Origin: RGIG3872 sp045660245
GTDB lineage: Bacteria > Bacillota > Clostridia > Christensenellales > UBA1242
DNA: 12,805 nt
Direction of reading: 5' to 3'
Assembly (NCBI GenBank): GCA_045660245.1
Contig: JAZRDJ010000111.1
Span: forward strand, 1-12,805
Shown: positions 1 through 5,512 of the stretch, in pieces
Numbering within the stretch: the first letter of the stretch is position 1
Layout of the letters: each line of letters starts with the position of its first letter
Made by a program: the position numbers and the translations under genes
Notes under the pieces: generated by a model
Database searches by the model: none
What the model saw: only the letters and a program-made list of their open reading frames with translations
Told to the model about the DNA's origin: nothing

Positions 1-493
1 TGCAAGATAAACTGATTTTCTCATCCAAAGCACAAATCCACTTTCTCGCACGCTTGAAAATTGCACGAGATCCAATCACAAAAACATAAAACGAAACAAC
101 GCCAACGAAGATGCAAATCAAAGTTTCAATCAACCTCATTGCATTTGATATCGAAAAATAAAGTTTTGCACTCTGTGACAAAAGCATGATGAGAAAAATC
201 AAATAAACCGGAAGTTTCCTTTTCGTGAATCTCTGCATGAAAAAAACAAGCATCAATCCAACGAACACCATCAAAGAGATCATCGCCCCTTGAAAAGACA
301 GACGGAACATCACTGACGAAACAAAGTACACGATTGCAACAAAAAGTGGACTCTGTCCGCAAGCCACGAGCGCAAATGCAAAAGCATAACCAAATGGATC
401 AATAACATCACATATATTTGCCCGACTCATGAGAATCATCAAGCAAACAAGGCAAAGTTTCCTCAAATTTTCACCATTAATTAATCTTTTCAT
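1..493 (-). CDS. SpoIIE-like N-terminal membrane domain (partial, runs off the left edge)
   Basis: An open frame of 164 codons on the minus strand starts at ATG 493-491 and continues past base 1 without a stop. The translation begins MKRLINGENLRKLCLVCLMI and is strongly hydrophobic, with about six candidate membrane segments (near residues 11-28, 33-46, 48-63, 68-84, 91-108 and 121-141) separated by short basic loops. The segment SRANICDVIDPFGYAFAFAL (residues 23-42) closely resembles the first-helix region of stage II sporulation protein E, whose members have a 'GRA..L..L.PFG.AF.AAL' pattern followed by about ten helices and a PP2C phosphatase domain. The phosphatase part would lie outside the window, so the family call is an inference from the N-terminus alone. 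No good Shine-Dalgarno precedes the ATG. A low-scoring promoter (TTGACA, 17 bp, CTAAAT) lies upstream. Alternatively it is another polytopic membrane protein. Confidence 0.6.
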   Translation of the reverse strand, partial: MKRLINGENLRKLCLVCLMILMSRANICDVIDPFGYAFAFALVACGQSPLFVAIVYFVSSVMFRLSFQGAMISLMVFVGLMLVFFMQRFTKRKLPVYLIFLIMLLSQSAKLYFSISNAMRLIETLICIFVGVVSFYVFVIGSRAIFKRARKWICALDEKISLSC

Positions 494-534
494 GTGAAAA
501 TTATATAAAATATGAAAAATTATGCATAACTCAA

Positions 535-563
535 ATTTAGGCTATTTTGTTTTCTATTGTCAA
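535..563 (-). promoter_or_regulatory. Possible promoter of the SpoIIE-like gene
   Basis: On the minus strand TTGACA (563-558) is followed after 17 bp by CTAAAT (540-535). The -35 is perfect but the -10 matches only three of six consensus bases. It lies about 45 bp upstream of the ATG and diverges from the tRNA-Arg promoter. Confidence 0.3.
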
Positions 564-605
564 AAAATCAAAAACAAAATAAAAAATATTTGTCTTTCAA
601 AAATA

Positions 606-634
606 TTGACAAATCTTCAATTTCGAATTATACT
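606..634 (+). promoter_or_regulatory. tRNA-Arg promoter
   Basis: TTGACA (606-611), a 17-bp spacer and TATACT (629-634) form a near-consensus sigma-A promoter. It ends 23 bp before the first base of the tRNA, a normal distance for a stable RNA gene. Confidence 0.85.
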
Positions 635-657
635 ATAGCACGTAAAGTTTGAAATAT

Positions 658-734
658 GCGTTCTTAGCTCAGCTGGATAGAGCGTTGGTCTACGGAACCA
701 AAGGCCAGGGGTTCGAATCCCTTAGGACGCACCA
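658..734 (+). tRNA. tRNA-Arg(ACG)
   Basis: The gene folds as a complete 77-nt tRNA with CCA encoded (732-734). The acceptor strands GCGTTCT (658-664) and AGGACGC (724-730) pair with one G-U. The anticodon stem TTGGT/ACCAA encloses a loop with anticodon ACG, which decodes CGN arginine codons after conversion of A34 to inosine. The T-arm is GGG-GTTCGAAT-CCC. It has its own promoter upstream and a terminator starting directly after the CCA. Its last 19-20 bases recur three times downstream (two exact copies, one diverged), which is unusual. Confidence 0.97.
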
Positions 735-771
735 AATGAAAAGAGATGGTTTTTGCCATCTTTTTTCATTT
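735..771 (+). terminator. tRNA-Arg terminator
   Basis: A 15-bp stem with one G-U (735-749 with 756-770) has a 6-nt loop and a run of six T inside the 3' arm. It starts on the base after the CCA end. An almost identical copy is at 1009-1045. Confidence 0.8.
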
Positions 772-846
772 CTTGCATATCTAGGATAATGAGAAATACT
801 TGGGTTCAGCAAAATTTTATTTTGCGTAATCCCTTAGGACGCACCA
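735..846 (+). repeat. Direct repeat R1, copy 1 (ends in a tRNA-Arg 3' end)
   Basis: This block of about 112 bp begins right after the tRNA-Arg CCA. It holds the tRNA terminator, a linker, the 20-nt hairpin-bearing insert (808-827) and an exact 19-base copy of the tRNA-Arg 3' end, AATCCCTTAGGACGCACCA (828-846). The block recurs at 1009-1120 with only a few substitutions and one inserted base. GGGTTC (802-807) before the insert matches the 5' side of the T-arm. The copy therefore reads like a T-arm in which the single G of TTCGAAT is replaced by the 20-nt insert. Confidence 0.9.
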
Positions 847-852
847 TAAAAA

Positions 853-881
853 ATGCCAAACCATACGTTTGGCGTTTTTTT
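853..881 (+). terminator. Terminator after the second tRNA-Arg 3' end
   Basis: ATGCCAAAC (853-861) and GTTTGGCGT (867-875) form a 9-bp stem with one wobble and a 5-nt loop, followed by a T run. It sits 6 bases after the CCA of the 828-846 copy and differs in sequence from the first terminator, so a tRNA end followed by a terminator is repeated here with a new hairpin. Confidence 0.7.
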
Positions 882-889
882 ATTTTGAT

Positions 890-988
890 TATAGAAGGCA
901 TTCGAACGTGTGAGTTAAACAAAAGTTGCCTGTGGCAAGTTTTGTAGCACCAGGCATGATAGGCTTGGAGCAACGCGGAAGCCGGCGT
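890..988 (+). other. Structured spacer of unknown function between tRNA-Arg 3' copies
   Basis: This segment has no credible ORF or SD but can form three hairpins in a row: ACAAAAGTTGCC/GGCAAGTTTTGT (one mismatch) around 918-945; GCACCAGGC against GGCTTGGAGC around 946-970; and ACGCGG/CCGGCGT (one bulge) around 973-988. The last hairpin abuts the third tRNA-Arg 3' copy. The tract AGCAA...GCGT just before that copy echoes the 20-nt insert of the second copy. It may be a non-coding RNA piece or the body of a small insertion. I do not recognise a named family. Confidence 0.4.
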
Positions 989-989
989 G

Positions 990-1008
990 AATCCCTTAGG
1001 ACGCACCA
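990..1008 (+). repeat. Third tRNA-Arg 3'-end copy
   Basis: AATCCCTTAGGACGCACCA is repeated exactly, and one more matching base (G989) precedes it. It joins the structured spacer directly to the second copy of R1. Confidence 0.9.
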
Positions 1009-1045
1009 AATGAAAAGAGATGGTTTTTGCCATCTTTTTTCATTT
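1009..1045 (+). terminator. Duplicated tRNA-Arg-type terminator
   Basis: The hairpin is identical to that at 735-771 and follows the CCA of the 990-1008 copy. Confidence 0.65.
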
Positions 1046-1120
1046 CTTACATATCTAGGATAATGAGAAATACTTGAGGTTCAGCAAAATTTTATTTTGC
1101 GTAATCCTTAGGATGCACGA
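1009..1120 (+). repeat. Direct repeat R1, copy 2
   Basis: This is a near-identical copy of 735-846, offset by 274-275 bp. It includes the terminator stem (1009-1023 with 1030-1044) and the 20-nt insert with its GCAAAAT/ATTTTGC hairpin. It ends in a diverged tRNA-Arg 3' end, AATCCTTAGGATGCACGA (1103-1120), which has lost a C, changed a C to T and lost the exact CCA. This outer copy therefore looks older or under less constraint. Confidence 0.88.
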
Positions 1121-1137
1121 AAAAATAAAAAATCAGC

Positions 1138-1171
1138 AAAAGTATACAAAAAGACAAATTTGTGTACTTTT
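1138..1171 (+). other. Long hairpin upstream of the antiporter
   Basis: AAAAGTATACAAA (1138-1150) can pair with TTTGTGTACTTTT (1159-1171) through 13 bp with one G-U and an 8-nt loop. Only four Ts end the stem, followed by CGATTTTC. It may stop read-through from the tRNA-Arg region or act in the antiporter leader. No clear promoter for the antiporter is visible in this interval. Confidence 0.45.
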
Positions 1172-1241
1172 CGATTTTCTTCAACCTCCCATTGTGTTAA
1201 ACTCTGTGCTTGTAGTTTGTTTTTATTTTTGGGGGTATTTT

Positions 1242-2252
1242 ATGACTATATTTTTAAATATTTTATTTTTATGTTTGGGTATGTTTCTGCTCATCAAAGG
1301 TGCGGACTGGTTTGTGTCTGCAGCAAGTGCTGTTGCAAAAAAAATGAAAGTCCCAGCAATCTTCATCGGACTCACAATTGTTGCCCTTGGCACAAGTTTA
1401 CCTGAACTTTCAGTCAGCATCACAAGCGCAATTTCAGGTAGTGTTGATCTTTCTGTTGGTAATATTGTTGGTTCAAACCTTTTCAATATGCTTGCAACCA
1501 TGGGTGTCATTGCCTTGTTCACAAATATTCCAATGGCAAAAACAACAAAGAAAATTGATTTTCCTTTTTTGATTGCAATCACTGGCGCACTTCTCTTGTT
1601 TGGTCTTGACTCAATTTTGAATGGTGAAAGTTCAAACATTCTTTCAAGATCTGAAAGTGTAGTTTTGGCTGTCTTGCTTGTTTTGTACTTGTATATTCTG
1701 ATTTTCAACGCAAACAGAGACAGAAAACGAAAACTTATTCAAGAAAAATATTTGGGAGAAACTCAACCAGAAAAAAATCAAGAAGAAAAAAATCTCAAGG
1801 GCTGGCAAATTGTTGTATTTTTTATCCTTGGGCTTGGTTCAGTCATTTTTGGTGGAGAATGTGTATCAACCACAGCAAAGTATCTTGCAATCCAAATGGG
1901 TATGAGCGAAGCACTAGTCGGTCTCACAATCGTTGCAGTGGGAACGAGTCTTCCTGAACTTGTGACATCAATCGTTGCAGCAAAAAAGAACGAAAATGAT
2001 CTTGCACTCGGGAATGTGATCGGATCAAATATCATCAACATTACATTGATCTTGGGATCTGTTGGACTCATCTCTCAAGCACCAGTCTCAAGCATTATTT
2101 TGACAGATATTATCATTCTCTTTGCAAGCACAATCATCTTTACAATTTGTTGCGTTAGCAAAGATCACATAAGCAAAAAGGAAGGTTTCCTGTTCCTCAC
2201 AATGTACATTGCTTATCTCACATTTGCAATTATCCGAAACTACTGTTTCTAG
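1242..2252 (+). CDS. Calcium/sodium antiporter (CaCA family, YrbG-like)
   Basis: The product is 336 aa, usual for bacterial K+-dependent Na+/Ca2+ exchanger-like proteins, which exchange Ca2+ for Na+ at the cytoplasmic membrane. Both inverted alpha repeats are intact. Alpha-1 has GTSLPE (50-55) and GNIVGSN (73-79); alpha-2 has GTSLPE (234-239) and GNVIGSN (257-263). About ten membrane segments are split by a charged cytoplasmic loop (about 157-188, rich in K, E and Q). I place the start at ATG 1242, seven bases after GGGGG (1231-1235). An in-frame start at 1074 would add 56 non-conserved residues and read through the tRNA-derived repeat, so I reject it. The gene converges on the ABC exporter and shares its terminator. 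The exchanged ion is inferred from the family. Confidence 0.92.
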   Translation: MTIFLNILFLCLGMFLLIKGADWFVSAASAVAKKMKVPAIFIGLTIVALGTSLPELSVSITSAISGSVDLSVGNIVGSNLFNMLATMGVIALFTNIPMAKTTKKIDFPFLIAITGALLLFGLDSILNGESSNILSRSESVVLAVLLVLYLYILIFNANRDRKRKLIQEKYLGETQPEKNQEEKNLKGWQIVVFFILGLGSVIFGGECVSTTAKYLAIQMGMSEALVGLTIVAVGTSLPELVTSIVAAKKNENDLALGNVIGSNIINITLILGSVGLISQAPVSSIILTDIIILFASTIIFTICCVSKDHISKKEGFLFLTMYIAYLTFAIIRNYCF

Positions 2253-2265
2253 AAAAAAATAAAAG

Positions 2266-2299
2266 CCCCTCACGAAATTTTCATGAGGGGTGTTTTTTT
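2266..2299. terminator. Bidirectional terminator between antiporter and ABC exporter
   Basis: CCCCTCA (2266-2272) pairs with TGAGGGG (2284-2290), and the inner GAA/TTC extends the stem. A T7 run follows on the plus strand, and CTTTTATTTTTTT follows on the minus strand. It lies between two convergent stop codons only about 50 bp apart. Confidence 0.88.
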
Positions 2300-2301
2300 G
2301 A

Positions 2302-4080
2302 TTAAAACTTATCAATATTTTCTGCAAGGAACATTCTTTGGAATTTATCATTTCGCGCATAAAGTTCATCAAATGTTCCAGAATCAATAATCTTTCCATC
2401 ATCAAGAAAGAAAATTATGTCTGAATCTTTGATTGTTGAAAGTCTGTGGGCAACAATGACAATTGTGCTTGTACCCTTGATTGAATCAATGCTTCGCTTC
2501 ACTTCTTCCTGAGCAAAGTTATCAAGAGAACTTGTGCTTTCGTCAAACAAAATGATTGAGGAACGTCTGAGCATCGCTCTCGCAATTGCCAGTCTTTGTT
2601 TTTGTCCACCAGAAAGTTTGATTCCACTCTCTCCAACCTTTGTGTCAATTCCTTTTGGCAAACTTTCAACAAACTCTGAAAGAGATGCAAGCCTCAGTGA
2701 ATTCATGATCTCTTCGTCAGTTGCATCTGATTTTGCGAGTAATAAGTTTTCTTTTATCGTCATGTCAAAAATATATGGAAACTGATTAACGAGTGAGAAA
2801 GTTTTGCGCAATGTTTCTTTGTTCAAACTGTTTACGTTGTGACCATCAATCATTACAGCGCCATCATCAACTTTCATCATTTTTGAAATCAAGTTCAAAA
2901 TTGTTGATTTTCCGCTACCAGATTTTCCAACAAATGCAACAGTTGTGTTGCAAGGAATACAGAAAGACAACTTGTTGAAAATTTTGTTTTCAGAAACAAG
3001 TTTCTTGCTTCTTTGTTTTGTCTTTTTGTCTGTTTCATACTCATACTCTCGGAACGCAAAATCAACGTCTTTGAATTCAATGTTTCCCTTTACATTTTCA
3101 AGGTTCACATTGCCAAAGTTTTCTGTCACAAATTCATACTCATCAAAAAGAGCAAACATTCTTTTTGAACTAACCTTGATGTCAACAATTCTGTCAGCAA
3201 CACCCGCAAGATCCCAAATGAATCCATTGATGTTTGACTGGTTTGTGTGAATTATCATGAATGTTGCAAGAGTGATCACTGATTTTTCCATCAATCCCAC
3301 AGCAAACACCAAAAGAAGCAAACTCACAATTTCAATGAGCGAACTGCGCCCAATCCAGAACTTTGTTGAAGTTGATTCACTTCTGTACACAGCCTTTTTG
3401 TAATCACCATATCTTTCTTTTGAAACTTCAGCAAGTTTTGTTTCAAGCCCCAAAGATTTGATATCTTTTTCACTTCGAACAATTTCTGTTGTGAGGGTTG
3501 TGATCTTGTCGCTTTCCTCCCTCATTTTTGCTCTGTTTCTTCTTCTGCACTTGAGTCTCCAAATCTCAATCAAAAGAGCCACAACCACAAGCCCCAAAAC
3601 AATGAGTCCAATGTAAACATTCAAAACACCAATATAAATCACCATCGCAAACGATGTAATAATATTTGCCACCATGTTCACAATGTCTGCAAGACTGTTG
3701 ACAACCTTTTCTGGATCATTGACAATTCTTTGCACAAATGTCCCTGTGTCATGAGATGTGAACGTTTTTGAATCAAGTTTGAATGCCTGCTTTGCAAGGT
3801 CCGTGTTGAGATCTGCCATAATCTTGACGCTGTATGTGTCATAAAGTGCACCAGATGCCCACCAAGACAATCTCCTCACAACAGTGATCGCAAGAACAAT
3901 CATCAAATTGAAAATTGCACCTTCAAAATCAAGCGTTGTGATCACTTCAATTGCATTTGCGGTATAGATCGTCACAAAAATACTACATACACCCGAAAAA
4001 ATCGTCGTCAGAATATAACCAAACACGCCAAGTTTGTATTTTGAGAAATATTGACCTAAACCTATTTTATTTTTCTGCAT
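2302..4080 (-). CDS. ABC exporter, fused membrane and ATPase domains
   Basis: This 592-aa half-transporter has the usual length for a type IV (MsbA/MdlB-like) exporter working as a homodimer or heterodimer. The membrane domain (about 1-310) has six helices with an intracellular TG-rich region (108-130). The ATPase domain is complete: Walker A GKSGSGKST (385-393), Q-loop Gln433, signature LSGGQ (489-493), Walker B IILFDE with catalytic Glu514, D-loop SSLD (517-520) and H-loop His545. A charged insert (about 347-366) precedes the first ATPase strand. It has no C39 peptidase domain and no partner half-transporter alongside. The start ATG (4080) follows GGAGG after seven bases. A strong promoter lies 180 bp upstream, and a 22-codon ORF occupies the leader. 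The substrate cannot be read from the sequence; a drug, lipid or peptide are all possible. Confidence 0.93.
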   Translation of the reverse strand: MQKNKIGLGQYFSKYKLGVFGYILTTIFSGVCSIFVTIYTANAIEVITTLDFEGAIFNLMIVLAITVVRRLSWWASGALYDTYSVKIMADLNTDLAKQAFKLDSKTFTSHDTGTFVQRIVNDPEKVVNSLADIVNMVANIITSFAMVIYIGVLNVYIGLIVLGLVVVALLIEIWRLKCRRRNRAKMREESDKITTLTTEIVRSEKDIKSLGLETKLAEVSKERYGDYKKAVYRSESTSTKFWIGRSSLIEIVSLLLLVFAVGLMEKSVITLATFMIIHTNQSNINGFIWDLAGVADRIVDIKVSSKRMFALFDEYEFVTENFGNVNLENVKGNIEFKDVDFAFREYEYETDKKTKQRSKKLVSENKIFNKLSFCIPCNTTVAFVGKSGSGKSTILNLISKMMKVDDGAVMIDGHNVNSLNKETLRKTFSLVNQFPYIFDMTIKENLLLAKSDATDEEIMNSLRLASLSEFVESLPKGIDTKVGESGIKLSGGQKQRLAIARAMLRRSSIILFDESTSSLDNFAQEEVKRSIDSIKGTSTIVIVAHRLSTIKDSDIIFFLDDGKIIDSGTFDELYARNDKFQRMFLAENIDKF

Positions 4081-4148
4081 AAAAAAACCTCCGTATAAAA
4101 TTTTTTAATCCAAACGAAGGTCAAGTTAACAAGTATATAAAAAAATTA

Positions 4149-4217
4149 CTATGCTAAAAGGAAACCATTCGCATGGACAGTGTTGTTATTAAATTTAAAA
4201 GTTTTTGCATTGTTCAT
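4149..4217 (-). CDS. 22-aa leader peptide or small ORF upstream of the ABC exporter
   Basis: The minus-strand ORF runs from ATG 4217 to TAG 4149. It starts MNNAKTFKFNN and ends GFLLA. AAAAGGAGG (SD core 4231-4227) lies nine bases before the ATG, as strong a ribosome binding site as any in the window. A consensus promoter lies 44 bp further upstream. Promoter, SD and ORF all sit in the leader of the ABC exporter, whose ATG is 68 bases past the TAG. A weak hairpin with outer stem ATGC/GCAT overlaps the ORF's 3' end, and TTTTTTT follows a few bases after the stop. That arrangement would suit an attenuator controlled by translation. It could instead be a tiny exported peptide, or simply non-functional. 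No family is recognised. Confidence 0.55.
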   Translation of the reverse strand: MNNAKTFKFNNNTVHANGFLLA

Positions 4218-4260
4218 GCGTACGTTCCTCCTTTTAATATTTTTTAAATTTAACACTTTG

Positions 4261-4289
4261 ATAATAACACTACAAAACGTGTTTGTCAA
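4261..4289 (-). promoter_or_regulatory. Promoter of the leader ORF and ABC exporter
   Basis: On the minus strand TTGACA (4289-4284), a 17-bp spacer and TATTAT (4266-4261) give a near-perfect sigma-A promoter. Transcription would start near 4254, leaving a leader of about 170 nt before the exporter. Confidence 0.85.
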
Positions 4290-4335
4290 CAACAAAAAAC
4301 AAAATTCTCGGGACTTTTTGTTTTTCATATTGATA

Positions 4336-4364
4336 TTGACACGCTTGTTGCATCGTGATATATT
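4336..4364 (+). promoter_or_regulatory. Promoter giving a leaderless mRNA
   Basis: TTGACA (4336-4341), a 17-bp spacer and TATATT (4359-4364) sit so close to the gene that the expected first transcribed base, six to eight bases after the -10, coincides with the ATG at 4371. Its -35 lies 46 bp from the -35 of the divergent exporter promoter. Confidence 0.82.
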
Positions 4365-4370
4365 TGTGGC

Positions 4371-5270
4371 ATGAAAAAAGAAACGCATGATTTTTTGATC
4401 GATTTTATATCCTCTACCCCATACAGTAAATATATAGGGTACGATTTTGACATGCTTTTCAAAATGTATTCAGCGCTTGAAATCAAAAAACTTTCCGACG
4501 TATACGGCAAATCAAAAGAGTTCATCGACTTTTTGAACAAATATGATTACTTGATCACCACGGCAGATCCAGAATATCAAAAACGAATTCCTGACAAAAT
4601 CAAATCACTTGAATATCGTTTCAAAACATATTTCACAACAAGAAACAAAGGTGATCAAAAAATATTTGGAGATATTGTTACAACCATTGCACCCAGCAAA
4701 AGACAAACAAAAACTCTTGACGTCGGACCAAGCAAATTCCCTTACTCCTCAATCACAATGGCAAAAAAACTCGACAATGTCTCTTGCATGGATGAAGAAT
4801 TTTTGCTTGCACAAGAAAGCCTCCAGGCCATGAACGTGACACCAAGAGAAGAACTATTCACTGAAAATACAAATATTGTTGACCATGATTTCATTGTTGG
4901 CAGATTTCCCTGCTCAGCAATTATTCCAATCGTCAAAGCATGCGTGAAAGAAAATAAACCATATTTCATTGAACTTTGCGAGTGCGGTATTCCTTGGCCA
5001 AAGGTTTGGCCTGAAGGGCATTCATTCGGCTGGGAAAACGTGCTTCCTGAAATAGATCCAAACGTCCACATCATGAATGGTTACGCATTCAACATTGATG
5101 CATCAGAATCACAAATCATGAAAATTATCAACAAACAAACCATGAAAAAGTTCTTCAATATAAAAAATGGAAACTACACTCTCAAAAAAGATATTCCAGT
5201 GACAACAACAACCGTTGTTATTTCGTCTGGAGCATGGAAAAAAGAACCAGAAGAACTTGAAATGATATAA
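4371..5270 (+). CDS. Unknown protein with a methyltransferase-like Rossmann core
   Basis: The 299-aa soluble protein has no signal peptide. I do not recognise a named family. Residues 1-105 look helical and charged. From about 112 the order of elements resembles a class I SAM-dependent methyltransferase: LDVGPSKFPYSS (116-127) where motif I would be, an acidic end of the second strand at CMDEE (139-143), DHDFIVGRFP (171-180) like strand 4, and KPYFIELCECGIP (196-208) like strand 5. Motif I lacks the usual GxGxG, having only one glycine. SAM binding is therefore uncertain, and it could be a degenerate or non-catalytic relative. No SD precedes the ATG, and the promoter position predicts a leaderless mRNA. 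It diverges from the ABC exporter and ends before its own terminator. Confidence 0.75.
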   Translation: MKKETHDFLIDFISSTPYSKYIGYDFDMLFKMYSALEIKKLSDVYGKSKEFIDFLNKYDYLITTADPEYQKRIPDKIKSLEYRFKTYFTTRNKGDQKIFGDIVTTIAPSKRQTKTLDVGPSKFPYSSITMAKKLDNVSCMDEEFLLAQESLQAMNVTPREELFTENTNIVDHDFIVGRFPCSAIIPIVKACVKENKPYFIELCECGIPWPKVWPEGHSFGWENVLPEIDPNVHIMNGYAFNIDASESQIMKIINKQTMKKFFNIKNGNYTLKKDIPVTTTTVVISSGAWKKEPEELEMI

Positions 5271-5285
5271 AGTCTTTTCAAAAAT

Positions 5286-5328
5286 AAAAGCACGCTGTTC
5301 TCAAAATGTGAATTGCATGCTTTTTTTT
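5286..5328 (+). terminator. Terminator of the methyltransferase-like gene
   Basis: AAAAGCACGC (5286-5295) pairs with GCATGCTTTT (5315-5324) with one mismatch. An inner stem TTCTCA/TGTGAA (one mismatch) follows, and a T8 run ends the structure. Confidence 0.75.
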
Positions 5329-5362
5329 CGACCAATTTTTGATTAACAAAGAATAAATAAAA

Positions 5363-5380
5363 AATATTATAGTTAATATT
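5363..5380. promoter_or_regulatory. Possible activator or repressor site upstream of pflA
   Basis: AATATTA-TAGT-TAATATT is a perfect 7-4-7 inverted repeat. It is centred about 33 bp upstream of the pfl -35, roughly -65 from the expected start, where FNR/CRP-family class I activators often bind. The sequence matches no consensus I can name, and the region is AT-rich, so chance is possible. Confidence 0.35.
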
Positions 5381-5401
5381 ATATATATTTTTTTAAAATC
5401 C

Positions 5402-5430
5402 TTGACATTTTTTCGATTGTTAGTTATATT
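5402..5430 (+). promoter_or_regulatory. pflA-pflB promoter
   Basis: TTGACA (5402-5407), a 17-bp spacer and TATATT (5425-5430). It predicts a leader of about 75 nt before pflA. Confidence 0.85.
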
Positions 5431-5472
5431 AATATTCGCCCATAGATTTGGGTAAAATTTTTAAAACAAAAC

Positions 5473-5507
5473 CACAATATGTTGTGTTGTTTGTTAATCA
5501 CAAGGAG
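5473..5507 (+). promoter_or_regulatory. Possible hairpin switch over the pflA ribosome binding site
   Basis: TTGTG (5482-5486) can pair either with the upstream CACAA (5473-5477) or with CACAA at 5499-5503, which runs into the AAGGAG SD (5502-5507). The two pairings exclude each other, so translation could be gated. Both stems are only five bp, so this is tentative. Confidence 0.25.
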
Positions 5508-5512
5508 CATAT

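Noticed and set aside
556..611. Spo0A-box-like sequences (TTGTCAAA) near the SpoIIE-like gene
   Set aside because: The 0A box consensus overlaps the reverse complement of a TTGACAA -35 element, which explains both sites; there is no independent support.
774..846. A second full tRNA ending at 846
   Set aside because: Only the 3' end matches; no acceptor 5' strand, D-arm or anticodon arm can be found in the preceding 50 bases.
753..1033. ORFs on both strands (64 and 75 codons) in the tRNA-Arg repeat region
   Set aside because: They run through terminators and tRNA 3'-end copies, have no SD and have no protein-like pattern.
1074..1241. Longer N-terminus for the antiporter
   Set aside because: The added residues read through the tRNA-derived repeat, and a good SD precedes ATG 1242.
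1223..1708. 161-codon ORF antisense to the antiporter
   Set aside because: It is a shadow of a well-supported gene.
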